From the NCBI GenBank assembly GCA_038200435.1, contig JBBPXY010000084.1, forward strand, positions 1 to 39,035: DNA of 39,035 bases, given 5' to 3'. Within the stretch, counting starts at the first letter, position 1. Every line of letters begins with the position of its first letter. Shown here piece after piece: positions 29,316 to 38,510 of this stretch. The notes under the pieces were generated by a model. It did not search any database. It had not been told where the DNA came from and saw only the letters and a program-made list of their open reading frames with translations. Position numbers and translations under genes: made by a program. This stretch comes from JBBPXY01 sp038200435 (GTDB lineage: Bacteria; Actinomycetota; Thermoleophilia; Solirubrobacterales; Solirubrobacteraceae).

Positions 29316-30791
29316 ATGCGCAATGTGAGCTTGGTAGGTAGGGTCGCCGCGCTCGCCGCCGTCTTGGTGGCGGTGGTTGGCGTCGCCGTGCTCCTGCTCG
29401 GTTCCGGCGACGGCTCCACCACCATCAAGGCCCGGTTTATCAACGCGAGCCAGCTGGTGACGGGCGACCTCGTGCAGGTGGCGGGCAGCCCGATCGGCCA
29501 GGTCAAGGACATCGCGCTCACGACCGACGGCCAGGCCGAGATCACTTTGCAGATCGACAAGGCGCACTCGCCGCTCCTGCAGGGCACGCAGCTCACGGTC
29601 CGCCAGGCCTCGCTCTCGGGCGTCGCCAACCGCTACGTGGACCTCCGCTTCCCGCCCGGCAACCCTCCCCCCATGGAGCGGGGGGCCGTCATCCCCACTT
29701 CGAGCACCACCACCGCGGTCGACCTCGATCAGATCTTCAACATCTTCGGCCCCAAGCAGCGCCAGGCTCTCCGGAACGTCTTTCAGGGATCGGCCAAGCA
29801 GTACCAAGGCATGGGCCCGGCCGCCCAACGCGGCTTCGCCTACCTGAACCCGGCGCTTGCCTCGACCAGCGTGCTCTTCCGCGAGCTCAATCGCGACACG
29901 CCGACCTTCACGCGTTTCATCACCAAGACGGCCGGCCTCGTGACCGACGTCGCCGACCGCCGCGATGATCTCGCCGGCCTCGTCGATCACCTGGCGACGA
30001 CGCTCGGCGCGGTGGGCAAGCCGTCGGGTCAACTCGCCTCGGCCATCGAGCAGCTGCCGCCGTTCATGCGCCGGGCCAACTCCACCTTCGTGAACCTCCG
30101 CTCGACGCTCGACACGCTGAAGCCGCTCGTCGACGAGTCCAAGCCGGTCGCCAAGAAGCTGCGCCCGTTCCTGGCGCAGCTGCGCCCGCTCGCGCGGGAC
30201 GCTCAGCCCACCATTCACGACCTCGACCGCCTCGTCTTCAGCCCCGGTAAGGCCAACGACCTGATCGACCTCACCGGCAGCTCGGTCCCGCTCGCTCAGG
30301 TGACAGTGCGCAACAACCGCATCAACGGCAAGACCCGCGAGGGAGCGTTCCCGGCGAGCACCCGCGCGCTGAAGACCGGAACGCCCGAGCTGGCCTACGC
30401 GCGGCCGTACGCGGTCGACCTCACCGGCTGGTTCGACGACTTCTCCCACCCGGGCGTCTACGACGCGCTCGGCGGGGCCAGCCGCGTCTCGCCCGTGTTT
30501 GGCGGGGCCGCGTTCCAACAGGCCAACCCGGTCGGTCTCCAGGTGCTTCCGCTGTCTTTCCTTCCTGCCAACGCGGGGAAGACGGCGAGCCAGATCTTCC
30601 AGCAGGCCTTTTCGACGAACTTCCAGCCGAACGTAAAGACCAGGCAGTACGAGCGCTGCCCAGGCTCGCTCGAGCGCCCGGTCGACGGATCCAACCCGAT
30701 CACCGGCAGCTCCAGCCCCGTGGCGCCCACGAGCACGCTGCCGGACGGCGTCAGGTACTGCGATCCCTCCCAGACCCCCCTCGGCCCATGA
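29316..30791 (+). CDS. MlaD/Mce family protein 1
   Basis: 491 aa, first of six. Residues 7-30 form a membrane anchor (RVAALAAVLVAVVGVAVLLLG). An MlaD domain (about 36-115) follows, with INASQLVTGDLVQVAGSPIGQVKDI (the GxxVxVxGxxVGxV signature) and SGVANRYVDLRFP. A long helical region comes next (FRELNRDTPTFTRFI, LRSTLDTLKPLVDESKPVAKKL), as in the pore-forming coiled coils of Mce proteins, then a C-terminal domain with paired cysteines (ERCPG, RYCDP). Mce proteins form hexameric tubes that carry lipids across the envelope. It is the leading gene behind the promoter at 29217 and couples to the next by ATGA. Confidence 0.9.
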   Translation: MRNVSLVGRVAALAAVLVAVVGVAVLLLGSGDGSTTIKARFINASQLVTGDLVQVAGSPIGQVKDIALTTDGQAEITLQIDKAHSPLLQGTQLTVRQASLSGVANRYVDLRFPPGNPPPMERGAVIPTSSTTTAVDLDQIFNIFGPKQRQALRNVFQGSAKQYQGMGPAAQRGFAYLNPALASTSVLFRELNRDTPTFTRFITKTAGLVTDVADRRDDLAGLVDHLATTLGAVGKPSGQLASAIEQLPPFMRRANSTFVNLRSTLDTLKPLVDESKPVAKKLRPFLAQLRPLARDAQPTIHDLDRLVFSPGKANDLIDLTGSSVPLAQVTVRNNRINGKTREGAFPASTRALKTGTPELAYARPYAVDLTGWFDDFSHPGVYDALGGASRVSPVFGGAAFQQANPVGLQVLPLSFLPANAGKTASQIFQQAFSTNFQPNVKTRQYERCPGSLERPVDGSNPITGSSSPVAPTSTLPDGVRYCDPSQTPLGP

Positions 30792-32422
30792 GGCGCATAC
30801 TTCTCATCACGCTGGTCCTGGGCGTGAGCGCTGCCTTCGTGTTGCTCGCGTCCGGCTCGAGCAACTCCTCGGTCGGCAAGTCGTACACGGTGCAGCTCGA
30901 CAACGCGTTCGGGCTCGTCTCTGGCGCCGACCTCAAGGTCGACGGCGTGCGCGCGGGCAAGATCACCTCGTTCTCGCTCGACGGGAAGAACCACGCGCTG
31001 GTCGGCATCAAGATCGATCAGCCCGGGTTCGGTTCGCTGCGCACCGACGTCCACTGCCAGTCGCGCCCGCAGTCGTTGATCGGCGAGTACTTCCTCGACT
31101 GCGCCCCCGGCCGGAACAAGGAAGAGCTCAAGTCCGGGGCGATCATCCCCGTGGCCCAGACCGAGACGACCGTCGCTCCCGACCTGGTCAACGACGTCCT
31201 TCGCATGCCCTACCGCGAGCGCCTGCGTCTGATCATCAACGAGCTGGGTGCAGCGGTGGCCGGCAACGGAAAAGCGCTGAACGACGCCGTCCGCCGTGCG
31301 AACCCGGCCCTGAAGGAGACCGACCGCCTGCTGGCGCTGCTCGCCAACCAGCGCAACAACATCACCGACCTCACGGGCAACGCCGATCAGGTCGTCACCG
31401 CGCTGGCGCAGAACAAGGGCAACGTGACGCGCTTTATCACCGAGGCCAAGCGCACGGCGGTGGCCACCGCCGAGCGCCGCGCCGACAACCAGGCCACCTT
31501 CCACAAGCTTCCCGGCTTCCTCGAGCAGCTCAAGCCGACCATGGCCGAGCTCGGCCGTACCGCCGACGCACAGCGTCCCGCGCTCGCCAACCTGAGCGCC
31601 TCCGCGCCGCAGCTCAAGCGCTTCTTCAACGACCTCGTGCCGTTCTCCCAGGCCTCCACGCCCTCGTTCCGCTCGCTCGGTCAGGCGTCGATCATCGGGC
31701 GCCAGGCGGCCGCCGCGGCGCGCCCGACCGTCGGGCTCCTCAACTCGTTCTCGCAGAAGACCCCCGAGGTCGGCAAGAACCTGGCGATCATCCTCGAGAA
31801 CCTCGACGATCCGAAGCGAGCCGTCGAGCGGAACACCAATGCCGACGATCAGACGGGCCGCAAGAACACTGGTTACACCGGCCTGGAAGCGCTCCTGCAG
31901 TACGTCTTCAACCAGTCCGTCGCGATCAACTCGTTCGACAACAACGGGCAGCACCTGCTGCGCGTCAACGCCTTCGTGGACAACATCTGCTCGCCGTACA
32001 CGGACACGGCCCTCCTGAAGAAGGACCTCACAGATAAGGATCCCAACAAGTTGGCCCAGGCCAAGCGCTGCCTCTCCTATCTCGGGCCGAACCAGCCCGG
32101 GTTCAAGGGTCGGGGCATCCCCACGATCCCGGGCAAGCTCAACCCCACGGGCGATCCCAGCACGGGGGCCTCGAGCGCGTCCGCGTCGAGCTCGAAGAAG
32201 GCGTCCGGGAGCCGCCGCGCCTCTGCCGGCCGCCGGTCGTCGACGTCCGCGCGGTCGCGCGGCGCCACCGGCAACGGCCTGGGGGGCACTCCCGACGGGA
32301 TCCTCGGTAACAACACGGTGCCGGGCATTCACCTGCCCTCTACCTCAGGCACACTCGCCCCGCCGGCGTCGGCGAAGGGCTCGGATCCGATGGGCCTCCT
32401 CAACTACCTCCTCGCGCCATGA
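30788..32422 (+). CDS. MlaD/Mce family protein 2
   Basis: 544 aa. The N-terminal hydrophobic segment (ILLITLVLGVSAAFVLLASG) ends in LLASGSSN, which resembles a lipobox with Ser in place of Cys. The MlaD domain (about 33-115) has LDNAFGLVSGADLKVDGVRAGKI and SLIGEYFLDCAPG. The helical region contains FHKLPGFLEQLKPTMAELGRTADAQRPAL. A conserved Cys pair follows (VDNICSPYTD, AKRCLSYLG). The last 90 residues are Ser/Arg/Lys-rich, probably disordered. ATGA overlaps bind it to both neighbours. It may occupy the MceE-like position functionally, but orthology was not tested. Confidence 0.9.
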   Translation: MRRILLITLVLGVSAAFVLLASGSSNSSVGKSYTVQLDNAFGLVSGADLKVDGVRAGKITSFSLDGKNHALVGIKIDQPGFGSLRTDVHCQSRPQSLIGEYFLDCAPGRNKEELKSGAIIPVAQTETTVAPDLVNDVLRMPYRERLRLIINELGAAVAGNGKALNDAVRRANPALKETDRLLALLANQRNNITDLTGNADQVVTALAQNKGNVTRFITEAKRTAVATAERRADNQATFHKLPGFLEQLKPTMAELGRTADAQRPALANLSASAPQLKRFFNDLVPFSQASTPSFRSLGQASIIGRQAAAAARPTVGLLNSFSQKTPEVGKNLAIILENLDDPKRAVERNTNADDQTGRKNTGYTGLEALLQYVFNQSVAINSFDNNGQHLLRVNAFVDNICSPYTDTALLKKDLTDKDPNKLAQAKRCLSYLGPNQPGFKGRGIPTIPGKLNPTGDPSTGASSASASSSKKASGSRRASAGRRSSTSARSRGATGNGLGGTPDGILGNNTVPGIHLPSTSGTLAPPASAKGSDPMGLLNYLLAP

Positions 32423-33984
32423 GACGCCGCTCCTCCCAGTCGATAGTGGCGAACCCGGTCCTCGTGGGCGCGGTCACGACGCTCGTGGTCATCGTCGCCG
32501 TCTTCCTCGCCTACAACGCCAACAACGGACTGCCCTTCGTGCCCACGAAGCAGCTCAAGGTCAACGTCTCCAACGGCTCGAACCTGGTCAAGGGCAACGA
32601 TATACGCGAGGGCGGGTTCCGGATGGGCGTGATCGAGGGCATCAAGCCGGTGCTTCTGCCCAACGGTGTGACAGCCGCCCAGCTCACGCTGAAGCTCGAC
32701 AAGGTCAACGGCGACATCCCGAAGGACTCCACGATCAAGATCCGCCCGCGCTCGGCGCTCGGCCTCAAGTACGTCGAGCTCTACCGCGGGAAGTCCAAGA
32801 GCGTTTTCGCCGACGGCGCGACGATGCCGCTGTCGCAGTCGTTCGTCCCCGAGCAGTTCGACGACGTGTACCGCACGTTCGACGAGAAGACGCGGATCGC
32901 CTCGCGGAAGAACCTCGAGGGCTTCGGCGACGCGCTCGCGGGGCGCGGTATGGATCTGAACGTGACGATCCGCAACCTGCCCAATCTGTTCCGCCACCTC
33001 GTGCCGGTCGCGCAGAACCTCACCGATAAGCGCACCGGTTTGCCCGGCTTCTTCAAGGGCCTCAACCGGGCGGCCAGCACCGTGGCGCCGATCGCGAAGC
33101 TCAACGCCAAGACCTTCACGCAGCTGGCCGACACGTTCGGGGCGTTCGCGAAGGACACGCGGGCCCTGCAGGCCACGATCTCGAAGTCGCCGGGCACGCT
33201 CGACGTGGCGACGACGTCGCTCCGGGTCCAGCGTCCGTTCTTGCGCGACACGACGGCGTTCTCCGCCGACCTGTCGCGCGCGGCGAGCACGTTCCGCAGC
33301 ACGCTGCCCACGATCGACTCCGCGCTCGAGGCGGGTACGCGGGTCCTCCCCCGCACGATCGCGCTGAACAACCGCACCGCCGACGTACTGGCCGCCCTCA
33401 AGGACCTCGCGCAGGCACCCGGCACGAACCTCGCGATTCGTGCGCTGAACGGCACGGTCACGACGCTGAACCCGCAGCTGCGCTTCTACGGCCCCTACGT
33501 GACGGTGTGCAACAACTGGAACTTCTTCTGGACCTACCTCTCCGAGCACCTGGGCGAGGAGGACGTCAACGGGTTCGCGCAGCGCGCCCTGCTCAACTCG
33601 ACCAACGGCGGGACGAAGAACTCGGTTCCCGGTGGCCAGTCGCTTTCGGTCGGTAATCAGGGCTCGGTCGACTTCGCGCAGAATGTCGGTCCCGCGAACC
33701 CGCGCGGCGCCATCGAGAACCTGCACGGGCAGCCCTACGGTGCGGCTATCGACTCGAAGGGCAAGGCCGACTGCGAGAAGGGGCAGCGCGGTTACCCCGA
33801 GGGCAACCTGTCGCCCTTCGTGCCCAAGAACGTCAAGATCGTCACGAACCCACACACACCACGCGACCAGGGCCCGACGTATGCGCCCATCGGCGGCCCG
33901 GCCCGCACGCGTGTTCCGCGCGGCGAGACGTTTACGCGCGAGCCGCAGACCGGCGAGCAGCTCCCCCTGGCGGTGCGCCCATGA
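32419..33984 (+). CDS. MlaD/Mce family protein 3
   Basis: 521 aa. Membrane anchor at about 14-34 (LVGAVTTLVVIVAVFLAYNA) followed by NNGLPFVPTKQLKVNVSNGSNLVKGNDIREGG, typical of Mce proteins. The MlaD domain ends in SALGLKYVELYRG. Helical region: NLTDKRTGLPGFFKGLNRAAS, TLDVATTSLRVQRPFLRD. The segment RFYGPYVTVCNNWNFFWTYLSEHL is a conserved C-terminal Mce motif. The tail is Pro/Gly-rich and soluble. ATGA overlaps on both sides indicate strict co-translation with its neighbours. Confidence 0.9.
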   Translation: MRRRSSQSIVANPVLVGAVTTLVVIVAVFLAYNANNGLPFVPTKQLKVNVSNGSNLVKGNDIREGGFRMGVIEGIKPVLLPNGVTAAQLTLKLDKVNGDIPKDSTIKIRPRSALGLKYVELYRGKSKSVFADGATMPLSQSFVPEQFDDVYRTFDEKTRIASRKNLEGFGDALAGRGMDLNVTIRNLPNLFRHLVPVAQNLTDKRTGLPGFFKGLNRAASTVAPIAKLNAKTFTQLADTFGAFAKDTRALQATISKSPGTLDVATTSLRVQRPFLRDTTAFSADLSRAASTFRSTLPTIDSALEAGTRVLPRTIALNNRTADVLAALKDLAQAPGTNLAIRALNGTVTTLNPQLRFYGPYVTVCNNWNFFWTYLSEHLGEEDVNGFAQRALLNSTNGGTKNSVPGGQSLSVGNQGSVDFAQNVGPANPRGAIENLHGQPYGAAIDSKGKADCEKGQRGYPEGNLSPFVPKNVKIVTNPHTPRDQGPTYAPIGGPARTRVPRGETFTREPQTGEQLPLAVRP

Positions 33985-35558
33985 GACCTGGCAAGCGCGG
34001 ACTCTCCTTCTTCATCGTCGGCCTGATCGCCATCGTCGTGGTGATCGCCGGCACGTTCCTCGGGTTCAACAAGGGGCTGCCGTTCCAGCATCACTTCACG
34101 GTGAAGGCGATCTTCCGCAACTCGAACAACGTCAAGAAGGCCTCACCGGTCCGCATTGCCGGCGTCAACATCGGCAAGGTCTCGACGGTCGAGCCGATGC
34201 CGGGCGGCGTCGACCGCTCGATCGTCTCCATGGAGATCGAGGACGCGGGCCTGCCGATCCACTCCGACGCGACCGTGGCGGTTCGCCCCCGCATCTTCCT
34301 CGAAGGCAACTTCTTCGTCGATCTCAAGCCGGGGACGCCGTCGAGCAGGACCGTCAAGGACGGCGACACCCTCCCCGTGCAGCAGGCCACCTCACCCGTG
34401 CAGCTCGACCAGATCCTGTCCTCCCTGCAGAAGGACACGCGGCACAACCTGCAGACGCTGCTCCTGGAGTACGGGCGCGGCGTCCAAGAGGGCGGCGACG
34501 GTTACAACCGCTCGATCAAGTACTGGGAGCCCGCGTACAAGAACTCCGCGATCGTGAACGAGGCGACGCTCGGGCAGAACCAGCACGATCTCTCGGGCTA
34601 CATCAAGGAGTCGGGCGTCGTGGCCGAGGCCCTCGACAAGCATCCCGGCCAGCTCAAGAGCCTGATCACCGACTTCAACACCACGGCGGGTGCCTTCGCC
34701 TCTCAGTCGACTGCGCTCTCCTCGGCCATCGACGAGCTTCCCCGCACGCTGAAGGTCGGCCAGCCCGCCCTGGCCGCCCTCGACAACGCCTTCCCGCCCG
34801 TGCGGGCTCTGGCGAACGCTCTGCGCCCCGGCGTCCGTTCGACCGGCCCGACGATCGACGCGAGCCTTCCGTTCATCTCCCAGGCGCGCCAGCTCGTCTC
34901 TCAGGCGGAGCTGCGGGGCCTGGTCAGCGACCTGCGGCCCACGATCCCGTCACTGGCTCTCCTCCAGACCCGCTCCGTGCCGCTCTACCAGCAGGTGCGC
35001 CTCGCCTCGAGCTGCCAGAACGACGTGATCCTGCCCTGGACGCGCGACACGGTGATCGACAAGGCCCCGGGCCTGGGAGCCAAGGGCCCCGTCTACTACG
35101 AGTCCACCAAGTCGCTTCCCGGCTTGGCCAACGAGAGCCGCGCCGGCGATGCCAATGGCATCTACTTCCGTGTCCTCGCCGGCGGCGGTGTGAACCAGTA
35201 CGGCTTCAAGGCCGGAATGAAGAACCCCGCCGTGGGGACGGTCTTCGGATCCCTCCAGGGGCTCGAGCCGCTGAAGCCTCGACTCGACGCGGCGGGCCGG
35301 CCCGTGAACACGGGTGGAGTCAAGACCCCGCACCCGCCGATCAGGCCGCACGTCCCGTGTGAGACGCAAACTGCTCCCAAGCTCGATACGCCGCTGGGCC
35401 CCGCCCCGCCGACGGTCGGCACAGCGACCTCCTTAAAGCCGGCAGCGAAGAAGTTCGAGGCGCTTGTCAAGTCGATGCGCGAGGCGCAGGCGAAGACGAA
35501 GGCGAAGCCATCCGGACCAGCGGGCACCCCCCAGATCGGATCGGTGACCGGGCGATGA
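33981..35558 (+). CDS. MlaD/Mce family protein 4
   Basis: 525 aa. Membrane anchor at about 8-30 (LSFFIVGLIAIVVVIAGTFLGF), then NKGLPFQHHFTVKAIFRNSNNVKKASPVRIAGVNIGKVSTVEP, the MlaD signature, and RIFLEGNFFVDLKPG. The helical region includes LDQILSSLQKDTRHNLQTLL and TLKVGQPALAALDNAFPPVRALANAL. The C-terminal domain has ASSCQNDVILPWTRDTV and a Thr/Lys/Pro tail. An ATGA overlap joins it to genes 3 and 5. Confidence 0.9.
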   Translation: MRPGKRGLSFFIVGLIAIVVVIAGTFLGFNKGLPFQHHFTVKAIFRNSNNVKKASPVRIAGVNIGKVSTVEPMPGGVDRSIVSMEIEDAGLPIHSDATVAVRPRIFLEGNFFVDLKPGTPSSRTVKDGDTLPVQQATSPVQLDQILSSLQKDTRHNLQTLLLEYGRGVQEGGDGYNRSIKYWEPAYKNSAIVNEATLGQNQHDLSGYIKESGVVAEALDKHPGQLKSLITDFNTTAGAFASQSTALSSAIDELPRTLKVGQPALAALDNAFPPVRALANALRPGVRSTGPTIDASLPFISQARQLVSQAELRGLVSDLRPTIPSLALLQTRSVPLYQQVRLASSCQNDVILPWTRDTVIDKAPGLGAKGPVYYESTKSLPGLANESRAGDANGIYFRVLAGGGVNQYGFKAGMKNPAVGTVFGSLQGLEPLKPRLDAAGRPVNTGGVKTPHPPIRPHVPCETQTAPKLDTPLGPAPPTVGTATSLKPAAKKFEALVKSMREAQAKTKAKPSGPAGTPQIGSVTGR

Positions 35559-36889
35559 TGACCACCATCCGCAAACGCGGTAAGGACTTCGCGGCGATCG
35601 TCTTCCTGGTCATCCTCGCGCTGGGAGTCTCCGCGTTCATCCTCCACAAGGAGAGGCTGCGCTTCCCGTTCATCGAGAGCAAGCCGTTCCAGTTGAAGGC
35701 CGAGTTCGGCACGGCGCAGGCAGTCACGCCCGGCCAGGGTCAGACCGTGCGGATCTCGGGCGTGAAGGTCGGCGAGATCCAGAAGGTCGCTCTCAAGGAC
35801 GGCAAGGCGGTCGTCTCGCTCGACATCGATCACCCGTACAAAGACACCATCCACACCGACGCGACCGCATTGTTGCGCCCGAAGACCGGCCTCAAGGACA
35901 TGTTCATCGAGGTCGTCCCCAACCCGACGGGCAAGCAGGCTCCGGTCGCCAAGGAGAACTGGGTGATGCCGGTCAAGCACACGGCTCCAGATGTCAACCC
36001 CGACGAGATCTTCGCGGCGCTCGATGGCGACTCGCGTGCCTACCTCCAGCTGCTCGTCAACGGCGCTGGCGCCGGCCTGCAGGGCCGTGGCGGCGATCTC
36101 GCCGCGGTGTTCCGCCGGTTCGAGCCAACCCACTACGAGCTCGCCCGTCTGTCCAAGGCCGTCGCAACGCGCCGGGTCGCCCTGCGCCGCCTCGTCACTT
36201 CGCTGCATACGCTGAACGGCGCGCTGGCCCAGAAGAAGGGCGACCTGACCTCGCTCGTGGATTCCTCGGCGGCCGTCTTCCGCTCCTTCGCGGCTGAGCA
36301 GGGCTCGATCCGCCGCGCCGTCGGGGACCTCCCGGGAGCGCTCAAGCAGACCACCAGCACGCTGGGCAAGGTGCAGAGCTTCGCCCAGACGCTCGGGCCG
36401 GCCGCGCGCAACCTCATCCCGGTCGCGCAGTCGATCCCGGCCGCCAACCGCGCGGTCGCCGCCTTCGCCAAGCCGACCACGCCGGTTGTGCGCGACCAGA
36501 TCCGCCCCTTCGTGCGCGAGGTGCGCCCGCTCGTGCGTGACCTGCGCCCGGCGGCCCGCAACCTCGCGACGGCCACTCCCGACCTCAAGCGCTCGTTCGT
36601 GGTCCTGAACCACCTGTTCAACGACCTCGGCTACAACCCCTACGGTCCTGACAAGACGGGCGACCCGACAGCGTCCAAGGGCTACCTGTTCTGGCTCGCG
36701 TGGATCAACCATCAGGGGCTGCAGCTTTTCTCGATGAACGACGCCGCGGGCGGATGGCGTCCCCTCTTCCTGACACTGGGCTGCTCGACGATCAAGGAGC
36801 TCATCTCTGGTAACTCGCCCCTCGGACCGACTCAGGGGCTGGGGCTGCTCGCCTTCAACAACGTCGTTTCCCCCGCACTGTGCAAGTAG
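35555..36889 (+). CDS. MlaD/Mce family protein 5
   Basis: 444 aa, the shortest of the six, with almost no extra tail. Membrane anchor at about 12-30 (FAAIVFLVILALGVSAFIL). MlaD domain: FGTAQAVTPGQGQTVRISGVKVGEIQKV and KTGLKDMFIEVVP. Helical region: LRRLVTSLHTLNGALAQKKGDLTSLVDSSA and IRPFVREVRPLVRDLRPAARNL. It ends in a conserved domain (HLFNDLGYNPYG, GYLFWLAWINHQGLQLFSMNDAAG, LGCSTIKELI). It starts at ATG 35555 by ATGA overlap. The next gene follows after a 14-nt gap, the only gap in the operon. Confidence 0.9.
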   Translation: MMTTIRKRGKDFAAIVFLVILALGVSAFILHKERLRFPFIESKPFQLKAEFGTAQAVTPGQGQTVRISGVKVGEIQKVALKDGKAVVSLDIDHPYKDTIHTDATALLRPKTGLKDMFIEVVPNPTGKQAPVAKENWVMPVKHTAPDVNPDEIFAALDGDSRAYLQLLVNGAGAGLQGRGGDLAAVFRRFEPTHYELARLSKAVATRRVALRRLVTSLHTLNGALAQKKGDLTSLVDSSAAVFRSFAAEQGSIRRAVGDLPGALKQTTSTLGKVQSFAQTLGPAARNLIPVAQSIPAANRAVAAFAKPTTPVVRDQIRPFVREVRPLVRDLRPAARNLATATPDLKRSFVVLNHLFNDLGYNPYGPDKTGDPTASKGYLFWLAWINHQGLQLFSMNDAAGGWRPLFLTLGCSTIKELISGNSPLGPTQGLGLLAFNNVVSPALCK

Positions 36890-36903
36890 AGACTTCTTAG
36901 ACC

Positions 36904-38430
36904 ATGCAAAAGCAAGCTCCCTCAGTCGCCCGCATCCTCACGATGGTGCTCTTCGCGCTCTCGTGCTTCGGCCTGCTGCTGTTCCTGTGGCTCTCCTTCG
37001 GCGGCGCCGTGCCGCTCAAGTCCCAGGGGTACCGGTTCAAGGCGTCGTTCCCCGAGGCCACGCAGCTCGCGCTCCAGGCCGACGTGCGGATCTCCGGCGT
37101 GTCGGTCGGCAAGGTGGTCAAGAAGACGCTCGATCCGCAGGGCAACCGCACCGTGGCCGAGATGGAGCTCCGTGCGAAGTACGCGCCGGTGCACAAGGAC
37201 TCACGCGCGATCCTGCGTCAGAAGACGCTGCTCGGCGAGACCTACATCGAAGTGACCCCCGGCCGCAAGTCGGCCGGCGACATCCCCGAAGGCGGATGGA
37301 TGTTGCGGAGCAAGGTCGCGCCGACGGTCGAGCTCGACGAGATCTTCCAAGCCTTCGACCCGAAGACGCGACAGGCCTTCCGGACCTGGCAGCAGAGCCT
37401 CGCCCAAGCTGTCAAGGGCAACGACCAGAACCTCAACTCGGTGCTCGGCAACCTGCCCTCGTTCGTCACCGACGGCACTTCGCTGACCCGCGTGCTCGAC
37501 ACCCAGAAGAAGGCCGTCCGCGGACTGATCTCCAACACGGGCGTCGTCTTCAGCGCGCTCGCCCGCAACCAGGGCCAGCTGCGCAACCTCATCGTCAACT
37601 CGGCCAACGTGTTCGGCCAGACGGCGGCCAAGAACCGCCAGCTCGCCGACACCTTCCAGGTCTTCCCGACGTTCCTCGACGAGTCGAAGTCCACGCTCGC
37701 GCGCCTCCAGACCTTCGCGATCGACACCGATCCGCTCATCAAGGACCTGCGGCCGGTGGCGCGCGACCTCGTCCCGACGCTGCAGTCGGTGCGGCGCCTC
37801 GCGCCCGACCTGCGCGCCCTCTTCATCCATCTCGATCCGCTGATTCGCATCTCGCGCACGGGGCTGCCGGCTCTGCGCGACATCCTGCGGGGGGCAAAGC
37901 CCACGCTCGGCGCGCTCGGGCCCTTCCTCGAGCAGCTCAACCCGATCCTCCAGTACCTCGAGCAGAACCAGCATCGCGTATCGGACTTCATCTCCGAGGG
38001 TGCCACCGGGCTTGCCGCCCTCACGCCGTCGGACAACGGCAGGGGCGTACCCTGCCCGGCCGGTGCCGCGCCCCCCGGTGTCAAGATCTGCGGTCATTAC
38101 CTGCGTCAATTCGGTCCGGTGGGCCCCGAGTCGGCCGTTCAAGGGTCGCGTCGTCCGCAGAATCGCGGCAACGCCTACCTGCCTCCGCTCGGTCTGGCCG
38201 GACCTAACGGTGGCAAGTACCGGATCTTCCCGCAGTGGGACTGCAGGAACGATCCGACCGGATCGAGCCACGGGCCCAACAAGGTGGGCACCCCGCCGCA
38301 GGACAACCCCGGCTGCCACGTCGACCGGCCCGGCTCCCCCATTAACCACTACCCCGGTCAGACGTTCCCGCACGGGCCTGGCGCCTTCCCGAACGTCGGG
38401 CAGCGCCACTACAAGCCCGGCCCGGGCTAG
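36904..38430 (+). CDS. MlaD/Mce family protein 6
   Basis: 508 aa. Membrane anchor at about 14-36 (MVLFALSCFGLLLFLWLSFGG). MlaD domain: FPEATQLALQADVRISGVSVGKVVKK and KTLLGETYIEVTPG. Helical region with repeated LIKDLRPVARDLVPTLQSVRRLAPDLRALFIHLDPL. The C-terminal 140 residues are Cys-, Pro- and Gly-rich (GVPCPAGAAPPGVKICGHYLRQFG, FPQWDCRND, NPGCHVDRPGSP), probably disulfide-bonded outside the cell. A short gap with no strong ribosome binding site precedes it. It is the last gene of the operon; a GC-rich hairpin follows. Confidence 0.9.
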   Translation: MQKQAPSVARILTMVLFALSCFGLLLFLWLSFGGAVPLKSQGYRFKASFPEATQLALQADVRISGVSVGKVVKKTLDPQGNRTVAEMELRAKYAPVHKDSRAILRQKTLLGETYIEVTPGRKSAGDIPEGGWMLRSKVAPTVELDEIFQAFDPKTRQAFRTWQQSLAQAVKGNDQNLNSVLGNLPSFVTDGTSLTRVLDTQKKAVRGLISNTGVVFSALARNQGQLRNLIVNSANVFGQTAAKNRQLADTFQVFPTFLDESKSTLARLQTFAIDTDPLIKDLRPVARDLVPTLQSVRRLAPDLRALFIHLDPLIRISRTGLPALRDILRGAKPTLGALGPFLEQLNPILQYLEQNQHRVSDFISEGATGLAALTPSDNGRGVPCPAGAAPPGVKICGHYLRQFGPVGPESAVQGSRRPQNRGNAYLPPLGLAGPNGGKYRIFPQWDCRNDPTGSSHGPNKVGTPPQDNPGCHVDRPGSPINHYPGQTFPHGPGAFPNVGQRHYKPGPG

Positions 38431-38466
38431 CCAGCGGCGCCAGCCAGTCCACCGTCGTTGTGTGGC

Positions 38467-38496
38467 CGGGGGTGTCCTCCCCCGTCGCCCTAGGGC
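38467..38496. terminator. Hairpins between the mce operon and the HxlR gene
   Basis: CGGGGG-TGTCCT-CCCCCG (38467-38484) is followed by the perfect palindrome GCCCTAGGGC (38487-38496). They lie between two convergent stop codons and probably serve as a bidirectional end, although there is no T run. Confidence 0.45.
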
Positions 38497-38510
38497 CCGA
38501 CAGAGGAAGC

